Assembly: GCA_013812385.1 (NCBI GenBank)
Contig: JACCTM010000177.1
Coordinates: 1-16,325, forward strand
Length of the DNA stretch: 16,325 bases
DNA from: Geodermatophilaceae bacterium
GTDB taxonomy: Bacteria; Actinomycetota; Actinomycetes; Mycobacteriales; Geodermatophilaceae
Direction: 5' to 3'
Below are positions 5,745-13,508 of this stretch, one piece after another. The translations under genes and the position numbers were made by a program. Position 1 is the stretch's first letter. Each line of letters opens with the position of its first letter. Under the pieces are notes generated by a model. The model did no database searches. It was not told where the DNA came from and was given only the letters and a program-made list of their open reading frames with translations.

Positions 5745-6293
5745 GTGACACAGCTCCAGCCCGCTCGGATCCAACACCTCGACGCGGACCTGATGCGTGA
5801 TCACCTTCGCGAGGCCCTCGAGATCTATGGCGCGGCGATGGGCTATCCCGCAACCGTCGTCGATGCTCGGTACGGCCATGCTGCCGCGCACACGACCCGG
5901 ATGGGCTTCCAGGCGGTGGGCGCCTTCGATACCGAGGAAGTACTGACCGGCTTCGGGTACGGGTACACCACGCATCCCGGGCAGTGGTGGTTCGACCAGG
6001 TCGCCGATGCGCTCGGCCGGGGAAGTTCTCGGCAGTGGCTTCGGGACAGCTTCGAACTGTGTGAGTTCCACGTTCGCCCGGACCAGCAGGGGATGGGGAT
6101 CGGACGGTTGTTGCTCGGCACCCTGCTCGACGCAGTCAGCCATCCCCGCGTGGTGCTCTCCACCCCCGACAGCGACACCCGCGCGTTCCGGCTGTACCGC
6201 TCCGAAGGCTTCGTGGACCTGCTCAGAGGACACTATTTTCCTGGAGACGCCCGCCCGTTCGCGGTGCTGGGCCGGGCCCTGGCACAGGAATAG
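5745..6293 (+). CDS. GNAT family N-acetyltransferase
   Basis: This 182-residue protein has a GNAT domain. CEFHVRPDQQGMGIGRLLLG (106-125) contains the acetyl-CoA pyrophosphate loop Q/R-x-x-G-x-G (Gln115, Gly118, Gly120). VVLSTPDSDTRAFRLYRSEGF (136-156) is the last strand-helix with the family's typical x-x-F/Y-R-L-Y-x-x-x-G-F. GFGYGYTTHPGQWWFDQVA (69-87) belongs to an actinobacterial subgroup. It should transfer an acetyl group from acetyl-CoA to an amine, and the substrate is unknown. GTG 5745 has only a weak GGCGG upstream. The ATG at codon 17 is the alternative, but the residues before it look conserved. TAGGCT at 5695-5700 may be the -10, leaving a short leader. Confidence 0.82.
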   Translation: MTQLQPARIQHLDADLMRDHLREALEIYGAAMGYPATVVDARYGHAAAHTTRMGFQAVGAFDTEEVLTGFGYGYTTHPGQWWFDQVADALGRGSSRQWLRDSFELCEFHVRPDQQGMGIGRLLLGTLLDAVSHPRVVLSTPDSDTRAFRLYRSEGFVDLLRGHYFPGDARPFAVLGRALAQE

Positions 6294-6303
6294 CGTCGCA
6301 AGA

Positions 6304-6370
6304 CCGACGCCTTGGCGCTGACAGCACTGAGGCGCAAGCAGCGCTGCCGGGGCTCAACCCAAGGCGTCGG
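6304..6370. terminator. Nested inverted repeat between the convergent GNAT and LuxR-type genes
   Basis: CCGACGCCTTGG (6304-6315) pairs perfectly with CCAAGGCGTCGG (6359-6370). Inside it GCGCTG (6315-6320) pairs with CAGCGC (6339-6344). The right outer arm lies in the last codons of the LuxR-type gene. The position between two stop codons suggests a shared terminator, but neither side has a T run and the outer loop is long, so intrinsic termination is not certain. Confidence 0.5.
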
Positions 6371-9179
6371 AGAGCTGGCGTCGGCCGGTGATGCCGAGCT
6401 TGATGTAGGCCCTGCCGAGCTGGTTCTCCACAGTCTTGGGCGTCACGAACAGTTCTTGGGCGATGTCTCGGTTGCTGCGCCCATCCACGGCGAGCTGGGC
6501 TACGCGTCGCTCGCTGGCGGTCAGCGACTCATGCCCGGAGAACATCATTTTGCGAGGCCGGTCGCCTAAAGAGGCGAGCCCGTCCAACGCCCGCTGACGC
6601 AACACTCGAGAACCACACACGGCTGCGAGTTCGGCGCCGCGGCGAAGCGGGTCGTGAGCGTCCTTTCGACGGCGGGCCACCCGGAGCGCTTCGCCGAGGT
6701 CGACCAGTGCCCGGGCGAGCTCCAACCGAGCGGGAGAGTTCTCCAGGACGACGATCGACTCTTCGAGCAGCTCCACTCGTCGCTGTACCCCGATGCGCGC
6801 CAGCACACGGAGGGCTGCGCCCACGTCGGTACCGGTTCCCCAGAGCCGCGCCATGTGGAGGTGTTCGGTGGCCAGGGCGCGGGCTTGACCGTCCTCACCA
6901 AGGCGCAAGGCAGCCAGAGCGGCAGTGCTACGCCACGGGACCGTGGGCGTGTCGAGGTCGGCTGCAAGTACCGCGTCCCCGAGCGCCATCGCGAACTCGT
7001 ACGCGCGGGCTGGTTCGTCGCTCGCCAGGGCCAGAATCGCGCGAGGATCGTTCAGTCTCGTCGCGGGGATCAGTTGGGTGTGCTCAGCGTGGAGTTCGTC
7101 GAATGCCGCGAGCATGCCTACGGCGGCCGACCGGTCGCCCTGCTCCAATGCGGCCAGAATGCCGAAGTGTGTCGCCGTCGCCCGCACGGCTGCCGCCTGT
7201 GTTCCCGGCTCCTCGTCGGCGAGGGCCGCGATGACCGCGTCGGCCTCTCCCGCAACGGCACCGACGTCACCCGTTCGCCAGCCGAGCCATGCCGCAAGCA
7301 TGCTCACCATTGCGAACTCCATCGGCGAGCCACCCTGGCGCACCCGGGCACGAGCACCGGCGATCTCCGCGGCGGCAGGCACAATCGCGTCCGTGGCGAC
7401 CAGTGCCATCACAGCGACGACCCAGCCCACCATCCCGTCCGCGCCGTCAGCCACATCCTCGAGAAAGGCACCACTTCCCAAGGCACGGGCGGCAAGCACT
7501 GCCACATCTTGTGCGGGCCGCTTGCAATATCTCTCGCGCTGGGCCAAGAGGGCCAGCAGCGTTCGCTCCTCCGGCGTGCGCCCGGGCAGCTCGGCGAACC
7601 CGAGTAGCCGCTGAGCCAGTTGCAGGCTCTCGTCGGGGAGCAACGAGCACATCGCAGCCAGTCGGGCTTCGAGTACGAGTCGAGCAGGATCGTTACCCAG
7701 GTCTGGCCAGGCATCCAGGATTGTCCGGAGCTCGGCTATTGCGGCTTTCGGTCCGTCAAGGAGTGACGTCGCCGACGCCGCGGCGGTGTGCCGTTGCGCG
7801 TTGTCGCGCGGGTTCGATGCCGCCACTGCCGCCTCGCGCAAGAGCTGTCGGGCGCGGCCAGGCTTTCCCGCCCGTAGCAGCGCGTAGCCGAGGTCGGCCC
7901 GTAGGTCGTGGTCTCGCGGCGTCTCGGCGAGCGCTCGGGTCAGATGCTCAACGGCGGAGGCCGCGTCCCCGTCGGCTAGAAGCTCCGCGCCCGCGGCCCG
8001 GAGAAGTGTCGCTGCGTCCGGCAGCGTTCCGGTAGGTGCCAGGGCCAGATGTGCTGCCACCCTGGCCACCGGCGCGCCGGCCTCGCGCAGAGTCCGAGCA
8101 GCCTTCGCGTGCAGACTGCTGCGCTCGCCGGGTCTCAGCTGCCCGAGCACCGCCTCTCGGACAACTGGATGCACGAAAACGAGCTGGTCTTCCTCCGTTG
8201 AAAGGACGTGTCCAGCGACGAGCGCGTCCATCGCGGCTGCCAGCCGTACATCGTCGAGTTCGGCGACCCAGCCGGCCACTCGAGGCTCGCTGTGGGAGCC
8301 AAGCACAGCCGCGCTGCTGGCCAGGGCGATGGCATCGGTCGGCAGCCGGGCCAGCAGGGCGCGAAAGATCGCACTCGGCCCCAAGCCTGTGACGATGCCT
8401 GCGGCGCTGGGTTCGTCAAGCCGAGCGCCACGAATCTCCAGTTCGTCGACCAGGAGCCCGGCCAGGAACGGGTTTCCTCCAGTCGCAGCATGGACGGCAG
8501 CGGCGACCTCGGCTGCCGGCTCGATGCCGCCGCGGATGCTCAATGCCGCGACGGCGCCCGCCGACAGCGGTCGCGGCAGAATGCGCTCCGCATCGCGGCC
8601 AGCGCTCAATTCGGCCAGGGGCCCCGAGCGCTCCTGCGGCGGGCGGGTGGCGACCACTAATGTGATCGGCAGGTCGGCGATGCGGCGGGTCAGATACACC
8701 AAGAAGCGCAGTGACGCGAGGTCTGCCCACTGTGCGTCGTCGACGGTGATCAGCAGCGGTCGAAACGAAGCCAGATCGGCGGCCACCCACCACAGCGCGT
8801 GCAGCGTGCGCGCGAGCGCCGCGTCCCCGCCGGCTGCTTCGCTGGGCGCCTCCCCGAGCGCCGTTAAGGCCGCCCCCGACGGGCCGGCCATCAGCCGCGC
8901 GCGGGCCTCGCCGCCGTATCGCGAGATTGATCGCTCGACGAGCTGGCGTACAACCGACCACGGCATGGCGCTTTCCAGCTCGTCCCCGGTCGCCTGGATC
9001 CGGCCGAACCCGCGCACTTTCGCCAATGCGCGGGTCTCCTGCGTCAATCTGGTTTTTCCGATTCCGGCCGGTCCTTCGATGATCACCACCCGACCGGATC
9101 CATCAGCGGCTGCCTCCAGCGCCGCGGCGATGCGTACCAGTTCGTTCTCGCGCTCGAGCGTCCCCGTGGTGTCGCTCAT
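6354..9179 (-). CDS. LuxR family transcriptional regulator with N-terminal ATPase domain (LAL type)
   Basis: This 941-residue cytoplasmic regulator is the size usual for the large ATP-binding LuxR (LAL) family. The Walker A motif is GPAGIGKT (36-43). Walker B is PLLITVDDAQWAD (141-153), followed by RFLVYLTRR. A long helical, alanine/leucine-rich middle (about 350-870) looks like TPR-type repeats that sense ligand or partner. The C-terminal LuxR helix-turn-helix starts LTASERRVAQLAVDG (886-900), with NRDIAQELFVTPKTVENQL as recognition region, ending at the protein terminus. Such STAND-type proteins activate biosynthetic or catabolic genes after ligand binding; the signal is unknown. Its ATG overlaps the stop of the metallo-hydrolase gene by four bases (ATGA), so it is translated from the same mRNA. 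Confidence 0.92.
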   Translation of the reverse strand: MSDTTGTLERENELVRIAAALEAAADGSGRVVIIEGPAGIGKTRLTQETRALAKVRGFGRIQATGDELESAMPWSVVRQLVERSISRYGGEARARLMAGPSGAALTALGEAPSEAAGGDAALARTLHALWWVAADLASFRPLLITVDDAQWADLASLRFLVYLTRRIADLPITLVVATRPPQERSGPLAELSAGRDAERILPRPLSAGAVAALSIRGGIEPAAEVAAAVHAATGGNPFLAGLLVDELEIRGARLDEPSAAGIVTGLGPSAIFRALLARLPTDAIALASSAAVLGSHSEPRVAGWVAELDDVRLAAAMDALVAGHVLSTEEDQLVFVHPVVREAVLGQLRPGERSSLHAKAARTLREAGAPVARVAAHLALAPTGTLPDAATLLRAAGAELLADGDAASAVEHLTRALAETPRDHDLRADLGYALLRAGKPGRARQLLREAAVAASNPRDNAQRHTAAASATSLLDGPKAAIAELRTILDAWPDLGNDPARLVLEARLAAMCSLLPDESLQLAQRLLGFAELPGRTPEERTLLALLAQRERYCKRPAQDVAVLAARALGSGAFLEDVADGADGMVGWVVAVMALVATDAIVPAAAEIAGARARVRQGGSPMEFAMVSMLAAWLGWRTGDVGAVAGEADAVIAALADEEPGTQAAAVRATATHFGILAALEQGDRSAAVGMLAAFDELHAEHTQLIPATRLNDPRAILALASDEPARAYEFAMALGDAVLAADLDTPTVPWRSTAALAALRLGEDGQARALATEHLHMARLWGTGTDVGAALRVLARIGVQRRVELLEESIVVLENSPARLELARALVDLGEALRVARRRKDAHDPLRRGAELAAVCGSRVLRQRALDGLASLGDRPRKMMFSGHESLTASERRVAQLAVDGRSNRDIAQELFVTPKTVENQLGRAYIKLGITGRRQLSDALG

Positions 9180-9805
9180 CGAGCGGCGCGCGCCAGACCA
9201 TCCGCGTCGCGCAACGGAGGCCCGTGGCCGAACAGGACAAGTGCCGGCCGCAACTGCGCCAGGCGGCGCATCGATTCCCGATTGCGCTCCGGGTCCACCG
9301 TCAAGAAGTCCGGTGGCGGACCGGTTCGCCGCAGATTGAAGAAGACGTCGCCACAGAGCAGAACGCCATCGGACTCGCGCCAGAGGGCGACATGGCCAGG
9401 TGAATGGCCGGGGACCTCCAGCACGGTGAAGCCGGCCACGTCGTCACCCTCGCGCAGCCTGCGACTCACGGGGTGCGCGGGTGGCATCTTGGTTCGCATC
9501 ATCAGTTCCGGGAACCAACCGGAGGCCGGAACCGGACGTGCGGTCTCCACCGCGGCTGCGTCCCGATCGCCGATCCAGAGCGGAAGGTCCAGCTCCTCAC
9601 AGACCGCGTGGCTGGATCCGAAGTGGTCCGGGTGGCCGTGAGTCACGACATGCGTGCTGACCTCGTGCCCCTTCAGTTGACGCAGAATGCGTCGTCGCGC
9701 CAGCGGTGTTCCGGCGTCGACGAGCACGCCGGCGACCAGGTAAGCGTTGATGGCGTGCGGTGCGAATCCGCGCAGCTGGTGCACGTCAGGTGCGAGGGTT
9801 CGCAT
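9176..9805 (-). CDS. MBL-fold metallo-hydrolase
   Basis: This 209-residue metallo-beta-lactamase-fold enzyme shows the full metal set. THGHPDH (55-61) is the H-x-H-x-D-H motif, with His134 in PGHSPGH, Asp153 in LLCGDVFF and His194 in LFGHGPP. Enzymes of this type hydrolyse thioesters, lactones or other esters with two zinc or iron ions; glyoxalase II-like or lactonase-like activity is possible but not decided. I chose the ATG at 9805, not the one 16 codons upstream, because MRTLAPDVHQLRGF is the typical start and TATCGT lies 6 nt before it, a leaderless arrangement. It is the first gene of a two-gene operon and overlaps the LuxR-type regulator, so it may make or remove that regulator's ligand. 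metF lies upstream on the same strand after 63 bp. Confidence 0.87.
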   Translation of the reverse strand: MRTLAPDVHQLRGFAPHAINAYLVAGVLVDAGTPLARRRILRQLKGHEVSTHVVTHGHPDHFGSSHAVCEELDLPLWIGDRDAAAVETARPVPASGWFPELMMRTKMPPAHPVSRRLREGDDVAGFTVLEVPGHSPGHVALWRESDGVLLCGDVFFNLRRTGPPPDFLTVDPERNRESMRRLAQLRPALVLFGHGPPLRDADGLARAAR

Positions 9806-9811
9806 GCTGTG

Positions 9812-9817
9812 ACGATA
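9812..9817 (-). promoter_or_regulatory. Leaderless-type -10 element of the MBL-LuxR operon
   Basis: TATCGT on the minus strand ends 6 nt before the ATG at 9805, and no Shine-Dalgarno sequence lies between. It matches TANNNT with the spacing that puts transcription start on the A of ATG. It separates this operon from metF, whose stop is about 50 bp upstream. Confidence 0.45.
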
Positions 9818-9868
9818 TCGCGCACGTCTCCGTGCGGCGGGGTGGCCTCGCACGGCGATCCGTCCTGC

Positions 9869-10756
9869 TCAGCCGACCGGTGAGGTCTCGCGCAGGTTCG
9901 CCCAGATCTCGCGCGTTGCCGTCGACCGGTTCAGCGTGATGAAGTGGATTCCCGGTGCACCCTCGTCGAGCAACCGCTGGCACAGTTCGCTGGCCTGGCC
10001 GATCCCCTGGGCCCGTACGGCGTCCTTGTCCTCGGCGATGGCCTCGAACGTCTCTGCCAGCTTCGCCGGGAAGGGCGCTCCGGACAGCTTCGGAGCGCGT
10101 TCGATCGTGCCCATCGAGGTCACCGGCATGATGCCCGGGATGATCGGGACCTCGCAGCCCAATGCCGAGACCCGGTCGCGCAGCCGGAGGTAGTCCTCGG
10201 CGTCGAAGAACATCTGGGTGATCGCGAAGTCGGCACCGGCCCGCACCTTCTGGACGAAGTAACGGGCGTCGCCCTCGATGTCGACCGAGCGTGGGTGCTT
10301 GTACGGAAAGGCGGCCACTCCGACGCAGAACTCCCCCGCGCGACGCACCATGGTCACCAACTCGGCGGCGAACTCGATGCCGTCGGGATGCTTGATCCAT
10401 TCAGCACTCGGGTCACCGGGCGGATCACCTCGAATGGCCAGTATGTTCCGCACCCCCGCGGCGGCGAACCGGCCGACGACGTTGCGCAGCTCGGCGACGC
10501 TGTGGTTGACCGCCGTGAGGTGGGCCAACGGCAACATCGTGGTCTGCGTGGCGATCCGCTCGGTCACCCGTACGGTGCCTTCTCGAGTGGTGCCGCCCGC
10601 GCCGTAGGTGACCGACACGAATGAGGGCCGCAGCCTTTCCAGGTCGCGCAGGGAGCGCCACAGCACCGCCTCGGAAGCCGGGTCCTTGGGCGGAAAGAAC
10701 TCGAAGGAAAAGCTCGGGACACCTCCGGCCAGCCGATCACGCACCGTTCCCGACAT
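9869..10756 (-). CDS. metF: Methylenetetrahydrofolate reductase (MetF family)
   Basis: This 295-residue protein is the usual size of single-domain bacterial MetF, a TIM-barrel enzyme that reduces 5,10-methylene-THF to 5-methyl-THF for methionine synthesis. SFSFEFFPPKD (15-25) carries the catalytic Glu19. SVTYGAGGTTREGT (48-61), LAHLTAVNHS (77-86) and NILAIRGDPPGDP (104-116) are flavin and folate contact regions. ADFAITQMFFDAEDY and PIIPGIMPVTS follow in family order. I chose the ATG at 10756 rather than one 13 codons upstream because TAGCCT lies 7 nt before it with no ribosome-binding site, and the longer start would overlap this promoter. It is divergent from the polyprenyl synthase, the arrangement of M. 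tuberculosis Rv2172c and idsA2 (Rv2173). Confidence 0.93.
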   Translation of the reverse strand: MSGTVRDRLAGGVPSFSFEFFPPKDPASEAVLWRSLRDLERLRPSFVSVTYGAGGTTREGTVRVTERIATQTTMLPLAHLTAVNHSVAELRNVVGRFAAAGVRNILAIRGDPPGDPSAEWIKHPDGIEFAAELVTMVRRAGEFCVGVAAFPYKHPRSVDIEGDARYFVQKVRAGADFAITQMFFDAEDYLRLRDRVSALGCEVPIIPGIMPVTSMGTIERAPKLSGAPFPAKLAETFEAIAEDKDAVRAQGIGQASELCQRLLDEGAPGIHFITLNRSTATREIWANLRETSPVG

Positions 10757-10763
10757 GCGCGCA

Positions 10764-10769
10764 AGGCTA
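10764..10769 (-). promoter_or_regulatory. Leaderless-type -10 element of metF
   Basis: TAGCCT on the minus strand ends 7 nt before the metF ATG. A TTGGAC-like hexamer lies further upstream with a 20-bp spacer, too long for a normal -35. The promoter occupies the 66-bp gap shared with the polyprenyl synthase gene. Confidence 0.45.
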
Positions 10770-10808
10770 ACCGACAGGGCGCGCGGATCGTCCAAGCGAC
10801 TCGTGGCC

Positions 10809-10814
10809 GATACT
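10809..10814 (+). promoter_or_regulatory. Possible leaderless -10 element of the polyprenyl synthase gene
   Basis: GATACT, with A2 and T6 conserved, ends 8 nt before the GTG at 10823. No ribosome-binding site is visible in the intervening bases. Confidence 0.38.
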
Positions 10815-10822
10815 GCGCAGTC

Positions 10823-11980
10823 GTGACCTCGCCACCGAGCCCTCGACCGGCCGATCTACTGGACCGGAACTCCCTGCGCGAGCGGGTCGAGATCGAACTG
10901 GCCGCCTTTCTGGACCGGCGGCTGGCCGACCTCGCCGCCATCGACGCCGATCTGATGCCGGTCGGGGAGGCGATCTGTGACCTAGTCCTGCAGGGCGGCA
11001 AGCGGTTACGCCCGGCTTTCACCTACTGGGGCTGGCGTGGCGCGCTGGATGCCGTCTCCTACGACGGATCGCCTGCCCAGGAAGCCGCCGCGGAGCGGGA
11101 CGACGACACGGTGGTACGAGCGGCCGCCTCCCTGGAGTTGGTTCAAGCCGGTGCGCTGATCCATGACGACGTGATGGATCGGGCCAGCACTCGCCGGGGC
11201 CAACCGGCCCTGCACGTGCGATTCGCCGAGCTGCATGCCGAGAACCGCTGGGCCGGAACCGCCGCCGGATTCGGCCAGGGTGTGGCCATCATCGCCGGTG
11301 ACATCGCGCTGACCTGGGCACAGGAGATGCTCCGTACCGCCGGGCTCGACCAGGCAGCGCTCGCCAGGGTTGCTCCGGCCTATGACGCAATGCGCATCGA
11401 AGTCATGGCCGGGCAGTATCTCGATCTACGCGGGCAAGTCGATTCGCGCCGTCCCGAGGAGGAGGCGCTGGCGGCGGCCTGGCGCACGGCGCGGTACAAG
11501 GCGGCCTCTTACACCGTGCAGCGCCCCCTGCACATCGGGGCACTTGTCGGCGGCCCCCATGCTCCGGATGGGCCGCTGCTCATGACCTACACCGATTACG
11601 GGTTCGCCCTCGGCGAGGCCTTTCAGCTGCGCGACGACGTTCTGGGGGTCTTCGGAAACCCCGATCAGACCGGCAAGCCCGCCGGTGACGATCTGCGCGA
11701 GGGGAAACAGACCCTCTTGGTGATCTTGGCCCGCAGACGGGCAAGTGTGAACGCTCGGGATCTGTTCCAGCGACTGATCGGACGTGCCGACCTGTCCGGT
11801 CTGGACATCGATCAGCTGCGGATGGTGATCGAAGGGTCCGGTGCCCTCGCCGAGGTGGAGGGGTTGATCGCCAAGCGGGTCGAAACCGCGCTCACGGCGC
11901 TGGCTCAGGGCCCGATCGGCGGCGAGCCCCGGGAGATGCTCGAGCAGCTGGCCAACACGTTGACCGCCCGCGACCGCTGA
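10823..11980 (+). CDS. Polyprenyl (geranylgeranyl-type) diphosphate synthase, IdsA2-like
   Basis: This 385-residue all-helical prenyltransferase condenses isopentenyl diphosphate with allylic diphosphates to make C15-C20 or longer chains. GGKRLRP (58-64) binds IPP. LIHDDVMDRASTRRGQP (112-128) is the first aspartate-rich motif (Asp115, Asp116, Asp119). QLRDDVLGVFG (268-278) is the second, where the last Asp is Gly275, a form common in actinobacterial IdsA-type enzymes. GKPAGDDLREGKQT (284-297) closes the active site. Chain length cannot be read with certainty. The order metF-synthase-Rv2175c-kinase matches the mycobacterial locus with idsA2, but the mannosyltransferase gene mptA that follows idsA2 there is missing. 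The GTG start follows a GATACT hexamer. It converges on the Rv2175c-type gene with 5 bp between stops. Confidence 0.92.
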   Translation: MTSPPSPRPADLLDRNSLRERVEIELAAFLDRRLADLAAIDADLMPVGEAICDLVLQGGKRLRPAFTYWGWRGALDAVSYDGSPAQEAAAERDDDTVVRAAASLELVQAGALIHDDVMDRASTRRGQPALHVRFAELHAENRWAGTAAGFGQGVAIIAGDIALTWAQEMLRTAGLDQAALARVAPAYDAMRIEVMAGQYLDLRGQVDSRRPEEEALAAAWRTARYKAASYTVQRPLHIGALVGGPHAPDGPLLMTYTDYGFALGEAFQLRDDVLGVFGNPDQTGKPAGDDLREGKQTLLVILARRRASVNARDLFQRLIGRADLSGLDIDQLRMVIEGSGALAEVEGLIAKRVETALTALAQGPIGGEPREMLEQLANTLTARDR

Positions 11981-11985
11981 ACTTC

Positions 11986-12309
11986 CTAGAACGCCATGGC
12001 TTGGGCGCGGCGGTTCACCTCGTGGTGACGCTTCTCGTGCAGAGCCTCGATCGGCCTGCCCGGCAACGAATCATCCTCGGTGAACAACCACGTGACGGCC
12101 TCGGCATCGCTGTAGCCGCCGTCTCGTAGCACGGTCAGGACGCCGGCCAAGTGCGTGAGAATCCCCTCGTCGTCGAAGAAGGCGGCCGGCACGTGCGGCG
12201 TTCCGTCGTGCTCGACGGTGGCCAACGCCCGGTCGCGGATGAGCTGGCGCACCCGGTTCACCCGGATCCCGAGCCGCTTGGCCACCTCGGGCAAGGTCAG
12301 CAGATCCAT
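11986..12309 (-). CDS. Rv2175c-type DNA-binding protein
   Basis: This 107-residue protein is very like M. tuberculosis Rv2175c. It opens MDLLTLPEVAKRLGIRVNRV (1-20), an excisionase/MerR-like winged helix-turn-helix. Then come HVPAAFF and LTVLRDGGYSDAEAVTWLFT, and it ends RPIEALHEKRHHEVNRRAQA and MAF, the family signature. Rv2175c is a nucleoid-type DNA-binding protein and a substrate of the kinase PknL, which is encoded nearby here too. The mycobacterial protein has an N-terminal tail with the Thr9 phosphorylation site. Here a TAG stop lies in frame four codons before the ATG, so no such tail can exist. TAGGCT ends 6 nt before the ATG, which suggests a leaderless transcript. It is divergent from the dehydrogenase gene with 11 bp between start codons. 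Confidence 0.9.
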   Translation of the reverse strand: MDLLTLPEVAKRLGIRVNRVRQLIRDRALATVEHDGTPHVPAAFFDDEGILTHLAGVLTVLRDGGYSDAEAVTWLFTEDDSLPGRPIEALHEKRHHEVNRRAQAMAF

Positions 12310-12323
12310 AAGCTCAGCCTATG
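12307..12323. promoter_or_regulatory. Face-to-face overlapping leaderless promoters of the Rv2175c-type and dehydrogenase genes
   Basis: CATAAGCTCAGCCTATG is an imperfect palindrome (CATA-x-GCT-C-AGC-x-TATG) that contains both start codons. For the plus gene, TAAGCT (12309-12314) ends 6 nt before ATG 12321. For the minus gene, TAGGCT (forward 12316-12321) ends 6 nt before the ATG at 12309. Each -10 shares a base with the other gene's start codon. RNA polymerase should be unable to occupy both at once. Confidence 0.6.
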
Positions 12324-13466
12324 GCTGACCTCTCACGCGCGGACGCCGCACTCCCCCTCCCCAAGCGCACCGGTGCCGATCTGGAAGCCCGTGCTCGGGA
12401 GCTGCTTCCCCCGGCGGTCTACGACTATTACGCCGGCGGGTCGGAGACCGAGACCACCTTGCTGGAGGCGCCACTTGCCTGGCAACGATGGCGGCTGCGG
12501 CCACGGATGCTCAGCGGTGTCTCAGCACCCGAGTTGACCACCACCGTGCTGGGTACACCGGTAGCCAGTCCGATCGGCGTAGCGCCGTGGGCCCTGCAAC
12601 GGATGGCCCACCCGGAAGGGGAGCTGGCCACCGCGGCGGGATGCGCGCGTACGGGCAGCTTGATGACCGTGTCCACGACGGCGACCGTCCCGTTGGACGA
12701 GGTGGCGGCCGTGGCGCCAGAATCCGCCAAGTGGTTCCAGCTCTACCAGGTCCACGGCCCTGCCTACACCGACGATCTCGTGCGCCGCGCCGCCGCTGCC
12801 GGCTATCGTGCGCTGGTCCTCACTGTGGACCTCCCGATCCTGGGCCGGCGGCTTCGCGACCTCGCCAACGACTTCCAGCTCCCAGAAGGTCTCGTGATGG
12901 CTAATCACCCGGACCAGGCTGCCGAACCGGTCAATCCCGAGTTGCCGGTGTCTGCCGCTGGTGGGAGCGGGGTGTCGGTGCGGCGGCTGAGTGAGGCGCT
13001 GGACTCCGTGGACGAAACCCCGCCGTGGACCTATGCCAACGTCGAGCACTTCGCCGGGCTCACCGATCTCCCGGTCGTGGTCAAGGGGGTGCTGCGCGGT
13101 GACGACGCGCAGCGTTGTCTCGAGGCTGGCGCGTCCGCGGTATGGGTGTCCACGCACGGCGGTCGACAGGTCGATCGTGCGGTCTCGAGCGCCGCTGCCC
13201 TGGTCGACGTCGTGTCGGCGGTGAACGATCATGCCGAGGTCTACGTCGACGGAGGTATCCGATCCGGCACGGACGCGCTGATCGCGCTTGCGCTGGGCGC
13301 GCGGGTGGTCTTCTGCGCTCGTCCGGTCATCTGGGGCCTGGCCATCGACGGTGTTGACGGAGTAGCTGACGTTCTGTCACGGTTGCGCACCGAGCTCGCC
13401 CACTCGATGACACTCTGCGGTGTCGCCTCGGTCCAGCGGGTGCCCCGCGACCTGGTCACCCTCTGA
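12321..13466 (+). CDS. FMN-dependent alpha-hydroxy-acid dehydrogenase (lactate/glycolate oxidase family)
   Basis: This 381-residue TIM-barrel flavoenzyme oxidises an L-2-hydroxy acid such as lactate or glycolate to the 2-oxo acid. YDYYAGGSETETTL (34-47) is the N-terminal signature. PIGVAPWALQRMAHPEGELA (84-103) lines the FMN site. WFQLYQV (138-144) holds Tyr142, and VVVKGVL (252-258) holds Lys255, the flavin N1 contact. VSTHGGRQVD (276-285) carries the catalytic His279 and Arg282. VYVDGGIRSGTDALIALALG (307-326) binds the FMN phosphate, with Arg314. The Asn usual before the catalytic His is Thr278, a form I recall in other actinobacteria. No membrane segment is seen. It starts leaderless from TAAGCT and sits between the Rv2175c-type gene and the kinase gene, a place it does not have in M. 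tuberculosis. Substrate is not determined. Confidence 0.88.
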   Translation: MADLSRADAALPLPKRTGADLEARARELLPPAVYDYYAGGSETETTLLEAPLAWQRWRLRPRMLSGVSAPELTTTVLGTPVASPIGVAPWALQRMAHPEGELATAAGCARTGSLMTVSTTATVPLDEVAAVAPESAKWFQLYQVHGPAYTDDLVRRAAAAGYRALVLTVDLPILGRRLRDLANDFQLPEGLVMANHPDQAAEPVNPELPVSAAGGSGVSVRRLSEALDSVDETPPWTYANVEHFAGLTDLPVVVKGVLRGDDAQRCLEAGASAVWVSTHGGRQVDRAVSSAAALVDVVSAVNDHAEVYVDGGIRSGTDALIALALGARVVFCARPVIWGLAIDGVDGVADVLSRLRTELAHSMTLCGVASVQRVPRDLVTL

Positions 13467-13502
13467 CGAGCGAGTCGCGCGAAGGCTACGTCGGGTCGGA
13501 CG

Positions 13503-13508
13503 TAAACT
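13503..13508 (+). promoter_or_regulatory. Possible leaderless -10 element of the kinase gene
   Basis: TAAACT fits TANNNT and ends 8 nt before the GTG at 13517. No ribosome-binding site is seen. The 50-bp gap after the dehydrogenase stop also allows read-through from that gene. Confidence 0.42.

Noticed and set aside
6654..9339. Several plus-strand open frames of 150-340 codons opposite the LuxR-type gene
   Set aside because: The minus-strand protein has Walker and HTH motifs through the whole region; the plus frames are low-complexity Arg/Ala/Pro shadows.
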